DNA from: Phialophora verrucosa
Lineage: Eukaryota > Ascomycota > Eurotiomycetes > Chaetothyriales > Herpotrichiellaceae
NCBI GenBank assembly: GCA_002099365.1
Contig: MSED01000005.1
Location: 992,001-1,056,000 of the forward strand
Length of the DNA: 64,000 nucleotides
Reading direction: 5' to 3'
Made by a program: the position numbers and the translations under genes
Shown here: piece by piece, positions 1 to 11,435 of the stretch
Layout: every line of letters begins with the position of its first letter
Position numbering within the stretch: position 1 is the stretch's first letter
The notes under the pieces: generated by a model
What the model was told of the DNA's origin: nothing
Databases searched by the model: none
Seen by the model: only the letters and a program-made list of their open reading frames with translations

Positions 1-399
1 GAGAGAAAGAAAGAGAATGCCTTGCTCACAGCAGGCACAACACACAATCTCGATAATGTTCAGTTGAGAGTGAACCAAGTGCCTGAGTGTCACTGCCTGC
101 AGTCGCCCCTGCTGGCCGGATTATCATTGTTCCCGGGCTGATGACTAAAGTGAACAGAACCACAAAGGAAGCGGTAATACTTCGGCCAGAAATAAACGCA
201 ATCACGACAATCATACGTCATATGTGATCATTCAAACTTTCTTTGGTACTTTCTACAATTATGTGGTGAGCGTGTCTGAGCTCAAAGTCTTGTACAAAGG
301 GATATTGTTGATTGCGTTGGCGACACTTCGCGCTGGTATCAACAGAAGCAGCTTGTGGCGATACGCCTATATTGCTTCCTCTCCCGTCCGTCAATCAAT
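1..399. other. Non-coding flank upstream of the cupin gene
   Basis: I see no supportable gene here. Short open frames on both strands lack recognisable domains. The stretch presumably holds the promoter and 5' UTR of the cupin gene that begins at 400. Confidence 0.4.
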
Positions 400-927
400 A
401 TGTCTGTCATTCCCTTGAGCGCCTTGCGCGTCTCTCGACACCAAATCCCTGCCTATCAGCGTATACCAAACACGTCGATCCAGCACAAGCCACTGATGAT
501 CTACCATGGCGTCTTCTCAAACTCCACTCCTTCATCTGTCGAATCTCATCTGAAATCTGTCGGCGTAGTATCTCCGCAATGGACTTACACCATGTTTGCG
601 GAAACACACTTCCACTCAAATACCCATGAGGTCCTCAGCGTTGTCGCCGGCTCGGCCAAATGTTGCTTTGGGGGTGAAAAGAACGAAGCGCGTTTGGAAC
701 CTGTGCTTGGGAAGGGCGACGTGGTGATAGTTCCTGCCGGTGTAGGCCATCGGTTGCTGGAAGACTATGGCGGCTTTCAGATGGTGGGCTCGTATCCGAC
801 AGGGAATACCTGGGATATGTGTTATGGTAAGGCAGGTGAGGAAGAGCAGGTCAAGCAGATCGAGCGCCTGGGTTGGTTCAAGCGCGACCCAATCTATGGT
901 GACGATGGACCGAGCCTCTCTGTGTGA
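400..927 (+). CDS. Cupin-domain protein, YjlB-like
   Basis: A single-exon gene of 175 aa. The open frame extends upstream to 355, but the first codon there is not ATG; the ATG at 400 gives a natural start. The first 30 or so residues look like a basic leader. A cupin core follows: HFHSNTHEVLSVVAG (about residues 69-83) supplies the metal-binding HxH and Glu, and VVIVPAGVGHRL supplies the second-motif His. The tail (PTGNTWDMCYGKAGEE, then a DPIYGDDGP segment) matches the layout of the bacterial YjlB family. Cupins of this type are small metal-binding beta barrels whose reaction is mostly unknown, so I assign no substrate. A mitochondrial leader is possible but not established. It is tail-to-tail with the membrane protein ending at 1062. 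Confidence 0.8.
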   Translation: MSVIPLSALRVSRHQIPAYQRIPNTSIQHKPLMIYHGVFSNSTPSSVESHLKSVGVVSPQWTYTMFAETHFHSNTHEVLSVVAGSAKCCFGGEKNEARLEPVLGKGDVVIVPAGVGHRLLEDYGGFQMVGSYPTGNTWDMCYGKAGEEEQVKQIERLGWFKRDPIYGDDGPSLSV

Positions 928-1061
928 TGGTGCAATGTGAAATACCGGAATAGAGAACATGCGTCGGCAGGTCTAGCTGTGTTATGTGATCCCCGTCTGC
1001 GAGGGATTTGATTGTGTACAAAATGATGCTATTTTATTGCGCGTTCTGGTCATTACTCGTT

Positions 1062-2452
1062 TCACTTCGTGTCGATCCGTTCTACCAGCCTGGAATTCAC
1101 TCCCGTCAGTAGTGATCGCAGGAAATGACGGGACAAAGCTTACCTCAAGACGCTGACCGAAAATGTCAGCAGCCATGCAGTGAGTGACACCAACAACACC
1201 GAGCTCAATGACTCAGCCCTATCGCAGACATTGTCAAACCTGCCAGCCGTTGTCGGCTGTGTGGGAGCCTTACAGGCCCCTTCATCCACCGTTAAAGATT
1301 CGAAACTCAAGGCGAGATTAGCAGACTGGAACACAACAAAGAACAAGTCCAGCAGCACCAGTCGTACTTTTGCCCTGGCCGGTCGCAGTCCCAGAGGTTT
1401 CGAGAAGTATTCATCGTAGGTGATGTAGACGGTGTATACTATCGCAATAGCATCGACAATTATGGCCATCAAGCCGGACGGATCGCGGTAGTAGTCCGTG
1501 GCGGTAGGCCCCACGCGCTCGACACAACCGGGGCTTCGCGATCCTGGTGGCTCTGCGATGCACCTGGTGATCTTGCCGGTTTCCTGGTATATAGAGGCGC
1601 CGAGAATCATGGCGGCAACAGCAAAGACCAAAACGATCATCCGGAAGATCAGAGGTATGAACGGGTTGCGCAGGACTGTGAACTGAGCGCGCTTGTACCA
1701 GACTTTCCTCTTACGACGGAAAGCGCGATACCGGCTACTGCTGTCCTCCATGTCGTCGTCATCATGATCGGCCAACCACTCCTTCGAATAGTCCGTCATG
1801 TTCTGATTCAGCCATTCCGTGTCCACCTTTTCGCTGTTGAAATTCTCCTGCGGATAGGCGCTGGGTTGGGCGAAGGACTCCCACCTGGAAGTTTGTGGAG
1901 GCCTTGCGCGGGTTGAAGGCGTGTAGAATCCATCCGCGTGGTGCTGCTTGTCTCCCATCAGCGGACGTCTGGAGATCGAAGGGCTGTAGTGATGTTGCGC
2001 AACAAAGGCCGAATGCGGAGCGTCCGGAACGGCGAATTGAGGGTCGTCAAGGTCGCCTTCTTCTGCATCTCTCACCCAGGCTAGTGTAACCATTAACCAC
2101 CTTGTTTAGGTTCTCTTGTAGTAGGGATCTACTTACGCGGAATGGTTCGAACCGGGAGGGGAGAAGTGGGCTTGGAGGTTATGGGATCGGACGACGCATT
2201 GAAACCTGACTGGTTCAGTCTCGGAGGGCCCTTGACTGAGCCACGGTGAGGTCTCCCATGCAACGAGTTGCTGTGCTTGCGAGACTGGATATCCTGCTTT
2301 GAGCTGGTCGTCTTAACGGGTGAGACTGGGGCGTCCTCGTGTTTCATTCCCTCTGCCCGCAATTTACCGGCCTGCTGCTCTGGTATTATGACCGTCTCTT
2401 TTTCGGGGTCTCTCGCTGGAGCCTGCCATGGGAACCCAGCTTCATCCGCCAT
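1062..2452 (-). CDS. SRF1: Membrane protein resembling phospholipase D regulator Srf1
   Basis: Exons on the minus strand: 2452-2137, 2080-1144 and 1089-1062. The start is the ATG at 2452; no in-frame ATG lies between it and an upstream stop. Intron 1 (56 nt) has GTAAGT and CTAG; intron 2 (54 nt) has GTAAGC and a TACTGAC branch site. Intron 2 is needed because reading through stops at once, whereas splicing adds LVERIDTK. The protein (about 426 aa) has a disordered, Ser/Pro-rich N-terminal half, then about four hydrophobic segments: around RMIVLVFAVAAMILGASI, LMAIIVDAIAIVYTVYI, a charged KVRLVLLDLFFVVFQSAN segment, and a last one ending SVSVLR. In yeast, Srf1 helps to regulate phospholipase D (Spo14). 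The family call rests on recalled sequence character of filamentous-fungal members; the membrane topology is directly visible. Confidence 0.65.
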
Positions 2453-2534
2453 GTCCAACCCACGGGGCTGCGAGGGTATTCGATCCCTAACAACTGCGGC
2501 GATCGCGGAGTTGCATGTCGAGTGCAGACTGTCG

Positions 2535-2540
2535 CCTCGG
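2535..2540 (+). promoter_or_regulatory. CCTCGG hexamer (FarA/CTF1-type core)
   Basis: Exact CCTCGG about 890 bp upstream of the carboxyltransferase ATG. FarA/FarB of Aspergillus and the CTF1 regulators are reported to recognise this core. Far from the start, so the weakest of the four. Confidence 0.25.
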
Positions 2541-3051
2541 ATGCAATGCCGCTTAGGTTCGGGAAACGCGGTCTAGACGACTGCTTCCGTCAAATGTTCT
2601 GTTAAGTCCGCGCCGTGTATGTAGCCTTTTGAGGAGAGTGGTTCGAAGAGGTAAAGATAGTCCAGATCGCATCTAAGCAGTAAACAGCGCCTGTCACGGT
2701 GCCAACAGTCTGGGCGCCGACGCCGCTTGGCGGCTCACTCTAGGATCGTCCCTGACCGTGCCGCTTTTAACACCATCATCTCGCGACTCACCCTCCTCTT
2801 ACTCTGCTCTCACCATCTGCTCGCCAGCCTACCCAGCCTTCGCGTCGCCCTTTTGATGCAGATGGATCTAATGAACGGCGTTTTACACCAAAAATGGGCA
2901 TTTTCAGTACTTCCCATGTTAAATACTTTAGGCATCAATACGAGTTGAAACCTGGTATGATTATGGAATTACAAAAACCCGATCATTTCTCTTAGCCTTT
3001 ATTGAAACAACACGGGAGAATTGAGCTGTGCAGGTTGAAAGCACTATTTGG

Positions 3052-3057
3052 CCTCGG
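3052..3057 (+). promoter_or_regulatory. CCTCGG hexamer (FarA/CTF1-type core)
   Basis: Exact CCTCGG about 370 bp upstream of the carboxyltransferase ATG, at a typical fungal promoter distance. Confidence 0.35.
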
Positions 3058-3201
3058 ATCACCAGTGTGCACTTCAGCAGCAAATGCTCCTCTCTTTCCT
3101 CACGAGGGACCAGCGTGTTGGCAGAGTGGGTTGAGGTCAAAAGTTCTCCATACTTTCCCTTGTCTGTGCTGCGTTGACTCCATTACATCTCCAAATCTAT
3201 T

Positions 3202-3207
3202 CCGAGG
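3202..3207 (-). promoter_or_regulatory. CCGAGG hexamer (FarA/CTF1-type core, reverse)
   Basis: Exact CCGAGG about 220 bp upstream of the carboxyltransferase ATG; it forms a direct pair with the copy 30 bp downstream. Confidence 0.4.
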
Positions 3208-3231
3208 TTATCTAAGAAAAGGTACAGCACA

Positions 3232-3237
3232 CCGAGG
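3232..3237 (-). promoter_or_regulatory. CCGAGG hexamer (FarA/CTF1-type core, reverse)
   Basis: Second member of a directly repeated pair, exactly 30 bp (about three helical turns) from the copy at 3202, so a regulator could occupy both on one DNA face. Confidence 0.4.
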
Positions 3238-3423
3238 ATTTCCGTGGTCTCGATCCAATCAGCCGACCACAGCACTCACTCGTAGCGGAAATGAGATACT
3301 GTACTATCGGTCTTGCGATGCATGTTCAGGTCATACCAAACTCTATGTAACTGGGCCGACCTGCTTCTCCATCATTGACACTTTTGGCCGGCAGGAGGAA
3401 ACCACTGTCGATCTGTCGATACG

Positions 3424-5500
3424 ATGAGTACTAAGAATGGTCCGTCTTCTGCCGCATCGGCGAATTCGGCACCTGCAGCACGCCTTTCCCAGGTCGCTGG
3501 ACATGTAGCGGGATCACAGGATGAGTCTGGCCCAAAACGAAGCCGTCGCTCGAAAGCATCAAGGAACGCCGGCCCTCCAGCTGACTACTCGGATGTGCTT
3601 TCGAATCTGCAAAGGCTCAATGGAATTGCACATACCCCCGACCTTTCAAATCGAGGCTACGTGAGACAAAAGCGAGAGGGCAAATTATGGGTGAGAGAGC
3701 GTCTGGATCTGCTGGTCGACAAGGGCAGCTTTAAGGAGCTCGGAAGTGCCAGCGGGCGGGTCGAGTGGAAGCAGACCGGCCCCAGAGATGAAGAACCTGT
3801 GTCATTTACGCCCACAAACAACCTCCAAGGTGAGCACGCGGTCAGTATGAAGAGTTTACAAGCTCATATTGTCTAGGCTTTGGCTTGTTGGGCGGCAGGA
3901 AAGTGATCATCACTGCAGACGACTACACGATTCGGGCCGGACACGCAGATGGAGCCATTTCTGGCAAGACTGTAAGTTTCCCTGAGGCGAGGTCTTGTCC
4001 TCAAGCCTTAATGTATTTACCGCGCAACTCTTCTCGAGCAGTAAACTGACAAATCCCCAAGGTCTATTCAGAAAAGCTCGCAGTGGCTCTGAACTTGCCA
4101 ATAATCAAGCTTACAGATGGATCCTCCGGTGGCGGGTCCGTGAGTACAATCAAGACGCATGGCTGGTCGTATGTCCCGGGTGTTCCTGGCTTTATCCATG
4201 CCGTCGAGGGCATTAACAAGGGCATTCCCAATTTGGCAGCGGTGCTAGGCCCGGCGGTATGTTTTACTGTCATAGGCAGTATGAAACGTCCAGAAAACGC
4301 GCTGACTACGTCGCAGATCGGAATTGGTGCTGCGCGTGCCGTCATCTCGCATTTCTCGGTCATGGCAGGAGATATCGGAAGCCTGTTTAATGCTGGACCG
4401 CAAGTAGTCGAAGGGGCAACGTTTGAAGAGGGACTCACCCTACGGGAATTAGGCGGCCCGGGCATTCATTGCTTGAATGGAACCATTGACAATCTGGCAG
4501 CAAACGAGAGCGAGTGCTTCGAGCAGATCAGGAAAGTTCTCTCATATTTGCCCAATTGTGGACAGTCCAAGCTGCCCCCAGTCATTCCTACCAGCGATCC
4601 GATCACCAGGGTCAGTGAGGAATTGAGGTCGGTCATCCCTCGAAAGAAGGAACGCATGTACGATGCCCGAGCCATCATCAAGACCGTTTTTGACGCCGGC
4701 TCGTGGTTTGAAATCGGGGCCCTTTGGGGACGGACTGCGATTGTCGGCTTGGCTAGGCAGGGCGGGCGACCAGTCGGGGTGATTTCGCTCAATTGTGAAG
4801 TCAACGCTGGTGCTCTCGACGCTGGGGGTTCTCAGAAGATCACACGACATCTGAAGTTGTGCGACGTGATGAACCTTCCGATCGTCCAATTCGTCGATGT
4901 TCCAGGGTATGCCATTGGGACCGTAGCCGAAAAACAAGGTGAGATCAAAAACCTCCTCCCAAATGCCTATTCAATGGCCACTAACGTCACTCAAACACTA
5001 GCGACTATGCGTTGGGGGGTGGAACTGGGCAAGGCATACATCTCGACGACCATCCCCATCTTCAGTGTCTTGACCCGCCGAGTCTACGGCGTTGCAGGCG
5101 GCATCATGGTCGCTTGTCGCGATCCCATGCCGCGGGTCGCTTGGCCCAGCGGTGAATGGGGAAGCTTGCCGCTCGACGGCGGTATCGAAGTCGGACACAG
5201 ATGGGAGCTGAAGCAAGCCGACGAGGAGGGCAAAAAGAAGGAGCTGTACGCCAAGCTTGAAGATGAATATCGTCGACTGATGAATCCAATCCGCACCGCC
5301 AACGCGTTTGGAGTCGAAGAGATCATCGATCCAGCACAGACACGGCGAGTGGTCGCTGAATGGACCATGCAGATGTGAGTTCTTCTTTCCAGAAAGTGTC
5401 GTTTGGCGCAGCTGCTCACATTTCCCTCAGATACGACGACGTACTGCCACAGCGCCTGCTAGATAGAGCTGCGGGTCGGATTCACCCATCGTTTGCCTGA
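3424..5500 (+). CDS. Acyl-CoA carboxylase, carboxyltransferase (beta) subunit
   Basis: Exons: 3424-3829, 3877-3971, 4062-4256, 4317-4938, 5002-5374, 5431-5500 (586 aa). The third and fourth introns (60 and 63 nt) are in frame and stop-free, so an unspliced frame reads through. I remove them because the joins AVLGPA-IGIGAARAV and AEKQ-ATMRWGVEL restore the conserved carboxyltransferase blocks. Both have good donors and acceptors. The N-terminal 45 residues are basic and Ser/Ala-rich. A carboxyl-transferase domain follows, with TDGSSGGGS, SLFNAGP, NAGALDAGGSQKITRH and the YGVAGGIM segment. The family moves CO2 from carboxybiotin onto an acyl-CoA. It looks nearer to propionyl-CoA-type than methylcrotonyl-CoA-type beta subunits, but the substrate cannot be read from sequence. 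It converges with the biotin subunit gene, 211 bp away, its probable partner. Confidence 0.85.
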
Positions 5501-5711
5501 GCAACTTCATGATAAATCTCGTGGACAGCTCGATTGGCTGGCTCTGAGACAAGCGGATTGCAATTGTACAACTCTCATCATATTTCCACCGGAACATCTA
5601 CAAAACCATGTCATCGCGGACGGGAATATGACTGTCTATTCGTACCCGCTGTGTCCCACAATCTCCAAGGTGAAGATGGTTTTGATTATCGTTGAGAGGT
5701 CTTCACTGTCG

Positions 5712-7898
5712 CTACAATTTTGCAACCAGACCTTGTCCACCTTGACTTCTCTCCTTGAATTGTTCTAATTCACAGACCAGCATGCCCTCGCCGGCGTTCT
5801 CGCCCTCTTCGACGTCGCACACCCAGGCCAAAACGCCAGCTGCCGGTGCTCGAACCTCCAACTCCATCTTCATCTGTCGCACAACCATTAGGACCTCATT
5901 CTCTTGCACCTCATCCCCGGCTTCAACCAGCAGCTCAACCACTGTGCCGGGGAATGGCAGGACAACATGGTTGGGATTCGACGGGTCGCCTTTGCGATGG
6001 TGTGAAGATGCCAGACTGGATCCGGTGGTCGAGACAGCCAGGCTCGCAGTGAATTTCTTCGCCCCGGACGATTCTGAGAGTAGCGACACGTCGCCGCTGA
6101 TTAGATTGGGGAAATCGTTGTTCATGATGCGATCGAGGACAATGACGTGTTCTTGCTCGATGCTCTTCAGCCTGCCATCTAGGATTTCGCTCAGTTTCAC
6201 CCGGAACGCATCGCCTTTCTTGAAGAGCATATTCGAAGGATTCCCGATGCCGGCGGCCACAGACGATCCGGCTTCATCGCCAGATGCGGAGGCAAACGAA
6301 CTCTGCTTGGCCTCAGGAGTAGAGGGTATCATGTTCTGGCCAAGTCCCAACACATCAGAGAGGTTCTTCTCAAGCCAGGTTGTCGAGCACGATGACGTCT
6401 GAAAGTCGGGCGACGCCAGCGTGCCCAAGAGAACCGGCAGATTCGTCTTTACCCCGAGAATGACCAGATCACACAGCGCTCTGATGCCTTTCAATCGAGC
6501 TTCTTCTCGCGTGGAGGCGCTAACGATGACCTTGGCGAGAAGCGAATCGAAAGAGGATCCGACTACCGTGCTCCGGCTGCCGCTGAGATGGGTTTCCATC
6601 CTGACGTTTCGTCCTCCAGGGCAATGGAACTGAGATATTCGGCCCATGCTTAAAGTGAAGCCCTGAAGCGGATCCTCCGCCGTCACCCGTAATTGTATAG
6701 CCACCTTCTGCGGAGCGTGCTGAGGCGAGGCCAAGGCTTGACGCGATGGTAAGCTTAAGCTGTCAATCGTTGCCCCTTGAGCGATTAGCAGCTGGCATCG
6801 AACCAAGTCTACGTTGGCAATCTCTTCGGTCACGGTATGCTCGACTTGAAGTCGCGGGTTGACCTCCAGGAAGTAAAACTCGGGCCTGGATTCGTGGACG
6901 AGGTACTCGAACGTGCCCAAAGACCTGTACTGTATCTGAGATTCATTTAGCCCGGGAAAGAACACGCTTATTTTTGCTGGGAAGAATGTGACCACCTACC
7001 GACCTTGCCAGGTTCACCGCGCTCTCAATCACTGTTCCCACCAGCTCACGGTTTCGAATGGTGGACGGCGCGAGTTCGACCATTTTCTGGAATCTAGTAA
7101 TAACGTCAGAAATGGGTACGGTCGGCGTCCGGCGAACAGAGTAATTATACCTTCGCTGTATACTACACTCGCGCTCCCAAAGATGCTCTACCTGTCCAAG
7201 GCCATCTCCAATGATCTGGACCTCCACATGCCGATAGCCATCAACCGCAGCCTTCTCGATGAACACCTTGCCTCCAGGAGATTCTCCCCGGGCTCTGTCA
7301 AACCCGTCTTGAAGATGCTCAGGACTCGATACTAATCGGATACCTCGGCCTCCTCCACCGTCGACTGCCTTGATCATGAGCGGGAAGCCACTCGCCCTGA
7401 TAAAAGCGGATGCCTCGTCCAAGCGAGAAATGGGCTCCCTCAATGCTGGCAACACCGGGACGGCACATGATTCTGCCAGGGCGCGAGCGGTTGTCTTGTC
7501 GCCCGTGCGTCGCAAGATCTCTGGCGTCGGTCCAATGAAGCGAATACCGGCCGCTTCGAGGGACTCCGCAAAGTCGGCATTTTCTGAGAGAAATCCGTAC
7601 CCAGGGTGTACGGAGTCGATTCGATGATCAAGACACAGCTGTGTTAGAAGCGCGCTGTTCATGAAGTCCTCCGGCGACTTGAGGCGCACCGCCTCGTCCG
7701 CAGAGATTGCATGATTTTCATCATCCTCAGTATATATAGCGATCGTTTGAATTCCAAGCTCGCGGGCCGTCGAGATGATTCGAATTGCAATCTCTCCTCT
7801 GCCTCGATCTCAATTTCATGATTTTGGCGAGCAGAAAGTCAGGCGTCAACTCACCTATTAGCGACCAGAAGCCGTTTGATGCTAGGAACTGACTCCAT
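5712..7898 (-). CDS. Acyl-CoA carboxylase biotin carboxylase/biotin-carrier (alpha) subunit
   Basis: Exons on the minus strand: 7898-7855, 7798-7151, 7093-7000, 6935-5712 (669 aa). The intron at 7094-7150 (57 nt) is in frame and stop-free, so it hides in the open frame; removing it rejoins SIQRR to FQKMVELAPS. N-terminal biotin carboxylase: IKRLLVANRGEIAIRI, HPGYGFLSEN, the ATP-grasp glycine loop KAVDGGGGRGIRLV, then EVNPRLQVEHTVTEE. The C-terminal biotinyl domain has QMKMELEVRAP with the acceptor Lys near residue 618. It charges biotin with bicarbonate using ATP and presents it to the beta subunit. No carboxyltransferase domain is present in this chain, so a separate beta subunit is needed, as encoded next door. 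It diverges from the acyl-CoA synthetase gene across 454 bp. Confidence 0.88.
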
Positions 7899-8352
7899 GG
7901 TAGAAGACTTGAGAGAAGCAACACCAAGGAACACCCCCCTAAACTCACTCCCCACAACTGTACAGGACTTTCGGGGTGTCTACGGTGTACCTACAAAAAG
8001 GAGTGGCAGTAGTCTGGAACTGGATCATTTGAGTCCCCTTTTCCGTTAAAGGAAACGTCCGACTGCATCCTCGCCGTTATACATTCCGACTCGTGATGCC
8101 GTTTGACCTCGTTGTGCCGTTGATGGACCGAGGCAGCACGGGCGTTGGGCGCCATACTTACAAAGCTCCGGTGACCGTTTGTTGGAGTTGTTGCATAACC
8201 CCGGCTATCTAATGGTTTCCCCGCGACATAGGTCCATCGGCGGCAAAGAGCATGGGGCTACGACCAAAGCGGGCGGTTTGTTCTGGGAAGAATTTCGATA
8301 TGAATGTTTTCGACATTGACCAAAGGCAAAGAACCGTTGAAACAGGCTGAAC
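7899..8352. promoter_or_regulatory. Shared divergent promoter, carboxylase alpha / acyl-CoA synthetase
   Basis: This 454-bp stretch separates the ATGs of two divergent genes. It contains no supportable open frame. It has one CCGAGG at 8128-8133, near the middle. A bidirectional promoter would couple acid activation with biotin carboxylation. Confidence 0.5.
8128..8133 (-). promoter_or_regulatory. CCGAGG hexamer (FarA/CTF1-type core, reverse)
   Basis: Exact CCGAGG about 230 bp from each of the two divergent start codons, the only copy in this promoter. Confidence 0.4.
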
Positions 8353-10646
8353 ATGTCGATCTACACTGCTGCTGCGGTGGCGGCTGCTGCCACCGGTCTG
8401 GGCATGTATTTGGACGGCAAATACTCGATAAGCAACGACATTGCGCAAATTCGTGGACAGTTGAGCACTCAGAAGTACGCACAGCACCTATACAGCATCC
8501 ATGGAGAGGATGATTGGTCATTCTACCATGTTCTGCACTGCACGTACGGGTTGAACGACGACATGGAAGCGTTCGTCTTTGAAGGTCGAAGTTGGACGTA
8601 CAGGAGATTGAGGGAGGAGATTGGGCGGTGTGCGGAAGCTCTGAAAGGACTTGGAGTTCGGAATCGGATGGTAGTTGGTCTGTTCATCAACAACTCGCCC
8701 GAATTCATGTTTATCTGGTGGGCACTGTACAAACTGGGTGCGATTCCGGCCCCTATCAACACTTCGATCACCGGAGCCCACATCAAGCACTGTCTCAAGG
8801 TGAGCGACGCCGAAATGCTCGTCACCAGCTTCGAATTAGCGAGCATCGTCGGACAGACCTTTGATCTAGACAATGAAGGGAGGGATTTCGAGGGTGACCC
8901 TTCGTGCCCTCGACTCGGGCATATCGTCTTGTACGACCATCAAACATATCCACCTACAGGCCCCTGGTCAGCTCGGGGGGAACACCTCATCCTCCTGGAT
9001 CACTCCCAATTACCTCCCGCAACACCACAGATGGGAGATTTCCCAAAGTCCTCCAGACCAAAAATCCTGCATACCGAGGCGTCTCAGTACCTGTTCACAT
9101 CAGGCACGACGGGCCTGCCAAAAGCTCTGATCTGGCCCGCCGGGTATAGTCTGTCCGGCTCCTGTCCGACCAGATATCCGGGCATGCAGAAAAAGCGCCG
9201 AAGATTCTACATTTGTCTGCCCATGTTTCATGGCACCGCCACGTAAGTTAATAACTTGTATTCCTTCCACCCGAGTAATTGACACTAACATTTTGATGGA
9301 CAGATTTGCCGCTTTGCCGGCTACTTTCTCGACGTCGGGGACGATAATATTGGCGCGCAAATTCTCACGACGGGAGTTTTGGGCAGACGTCCGTGTGTCC
9401 AAGGCGAATGCGATTCTGTATATTGGGGAGATGTTGCGGTATCTCGTCCAATCGCCTCCGGACCCTCGATTCCCCAACGAGAAGGATCACGGCGTCGATC
9501 TCGCTTTTGGCCTTGGTCTGGCGCCCACTGTATGGCGCGCCGTCCGAGAAAGATACGGGATCGAATGGATCGTCGAGTACTACTCGGCCAGCGAGGCAAC
9601 GTTGGCAATCCTCAACTCAAACAAGAACGATCGAGGTGTTGGCAAGGTTGCCCATTGGGGCCCTCTCATGCGTGGCTTCTTTCAAAATCAATTCTACATC
9701 GTCCGAACCGACCTGGAGACCGGCGAGCTCCTCCGTGATCCGAAGACTGGATTTTGCATTCGAGCAGCGCCTGGGGAGATCGGGGAGTCCATATGCAGAA
9801 TTACACCACCTGTCCAGAGGCGGCATGACTACGTGGGTGAAGGTGGAAAGGAAGCCACGGAGAAAAAGGTTCTCCGAAATGTGTTTGCAAAGGGAGACGA
9901 GTTCTTCCGGCTGGGAGACGCCATGATGATGGTAAGTCGCTGTTGCTGAATATTTTCTGGTACTCCGTCAAGGCATGGAAGGGCAGGGTCACTCCATGTG
10001 CGCGCTACTGACAATGTCGCCATGGAACAGGACAAAGAAGGTTACGTATCGTTCCACGATCGACTGGGCGATACATACCGTGCCAAAGGACACAACATCT
10101 CCACCACCGAAGTTGAGGGTTGTCTGAGCAGACACCCGAGTCTCGCTTCAGTCAATGTCTACGCGATCCCCATGAACCGGTACGGATACGACGGACAGTT
10201 GGGCTGCGCGGCCGTCACCTTCACCAGCAGTGACAGTGACTCGGGCACAAATGGGCCGCACGCAAAAGAATTAGAGACTGTCAAAGAGCTGGAGAGGTGG
10301 GCGACGACCAATGCCAGTGCCTTGCCTGCGTACGCGGTACCGAGATTTCTGCGGGTGCTGGCGACGGACCAAAGTGCCAATACCGCTCCTGATACTGGTG
10401 CCGACCGAGTGTCTCTGATCATGAAGAAGCTCAAGACCGGTCTTCGGCAAGAGGGTGAGTGGTGACCTGACCTCCGTGGCCGCGATATTCTGGCATGCTG
10501 ACATCTCATGTGTGTGGCGGCTAGGCTTTACTCTCCCCGAAGGTAGCAGAGACAGGATGTACTGGATCGAGAAGGAAGGCGCCGGGTACGTACCCTTGAC
10601 GAACGAGGCTGTGCAGACTCTTCTGTCGGGCAAGGCTCGACTATGA
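8353..10646 (+). CDS. AMP-forming acyl-CoA synthetase / fatty acid transporter-like
   Basis: Exons: 8353-9242, 9304-9931, 10031-10454, 10525-10646 (687 aa). The N-terminus has a hydrophobic stretch (TAAAVAAAATGLGMYL) that could anchor it to a membrane, as in very-long-chain acyl-CoA synthetases. The AMP-binding signature is YLFTSGTTGLPKALIW (around residues 253-268). Later blocks are EYYSASEAT, then a DRLGDTYRAKGHNIST hinge and a short C-terminal domain. The chain resembles the FAT1/FATP branch, which activates long, very-long or bulky carboxylic acids to CoA thioesters using ATP. Substrate choice is not predictable here. Context suggests that its product feeds the adjacent carboxylase. The shared promoter carries one CCGAGG. 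Confidence 0.85.
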
Positions 10647-11228
10647 AAGAACAAAATAGAACGATCCCCTTGGTGGGTGGCAGGACACGTGGAACACGGA
10701 ACAAGGAGGGACATAGAAAGCAGGGGGTGCTCCACATGCTGTAGCTGTCCTCGATTTTCCTCGGCCGGGACCAAGAGCAGCTCAGTCCCATAACGTAGAT
10801 CATGCTAGACCTTGGACTACCTTGATACGAGTCCGATATATCCGGGGCCCTGAGTCGAACTTGGAGATTTAATTGCTTCCGTCCACGCGGTTTCTGCTCA
10901 CAACAGAGTTTCCTCTAACCCAATTAGGCTAAGTGCCATCACAACAAGAACTTGACCCACTTTCGCCCAGCCCCTAAACCTAATTAGATGTAGAAGAGCG
11001 GTGCTCCTTCCGCCGGGCTGGTGAATGATGAGGTGAACAAATAGGCAGAAAGCAACGAGAATAGCATCTCGTGTTGCTCAGCATTATCTTTGGCCTCAGG
11101 TCAGTATAGAACTCGGAATATACGAGGAGGATACTTCCCCCATGTGGACGTTTAGCTAACCATATAATAGGCTTCCAGATTACCTTGGCATTCGTGACAC
11201 TCGGTCATGTCCCCAATTGAACCATCAG

Positions 11229-11234
11229 CCGAGG
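11229..11234 (-). promoter_or_regulatory. CCGAGG hexamer (FarA/CTF1-type core, reverse)
   Basis: Exact CCGAGG about 555 bp upstream of the first usable ATG of regulator 1. Confidence 0.3.
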
Positions 11235-11429
11235 TTTCCTGTCCGCCAGCCTGGAACCAACAGGGCAGGGCCTCGAGGGCGATGGCATGATGGTGACTCT
11301 CCACCGCTGCGGGGACCCCAGGAGAAGACCAATCCCGGACCCTCTCCACATTGACCAGTTGACAACAACGTGACAATACCGACCGTGGACTTTTTCCCGT
11401 CTGGTGCTGCACGACCAAGTCCACCAGAT

Positions 11430-11435
11430 CCTCGG
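11430..11435 (+). promoter_or_regulatory. CCTCGG hexamer (FarA/CTF1-type core)
   Basis: Exact CCTCGG about 350 bp upstream of the first usable ATG of regulator 1. Confidence 0.35.

Larger units (their letters stand above)
2453..3423. other. Intergenic region, promoter of the carboxyltransferase gene
   Basis: No supportable gene. It separates two genes that diverge (membrane protein on minus, carboxyltransferase on plus). By eye it holds four CCTCGG/CCGAGG hexamers, at 2535, 3052, 3202 and 3232, where about 0.5 would be expected in random sequence of this length. Confidence 0.5.

Noticed and set aside
11152..11424. 90-codon minus-strand frame upstream of regulator 1
   Set aside because: It has no domain and overlaps likely promoter sequence; no cysteine cluster matching a DNA-binding domain.
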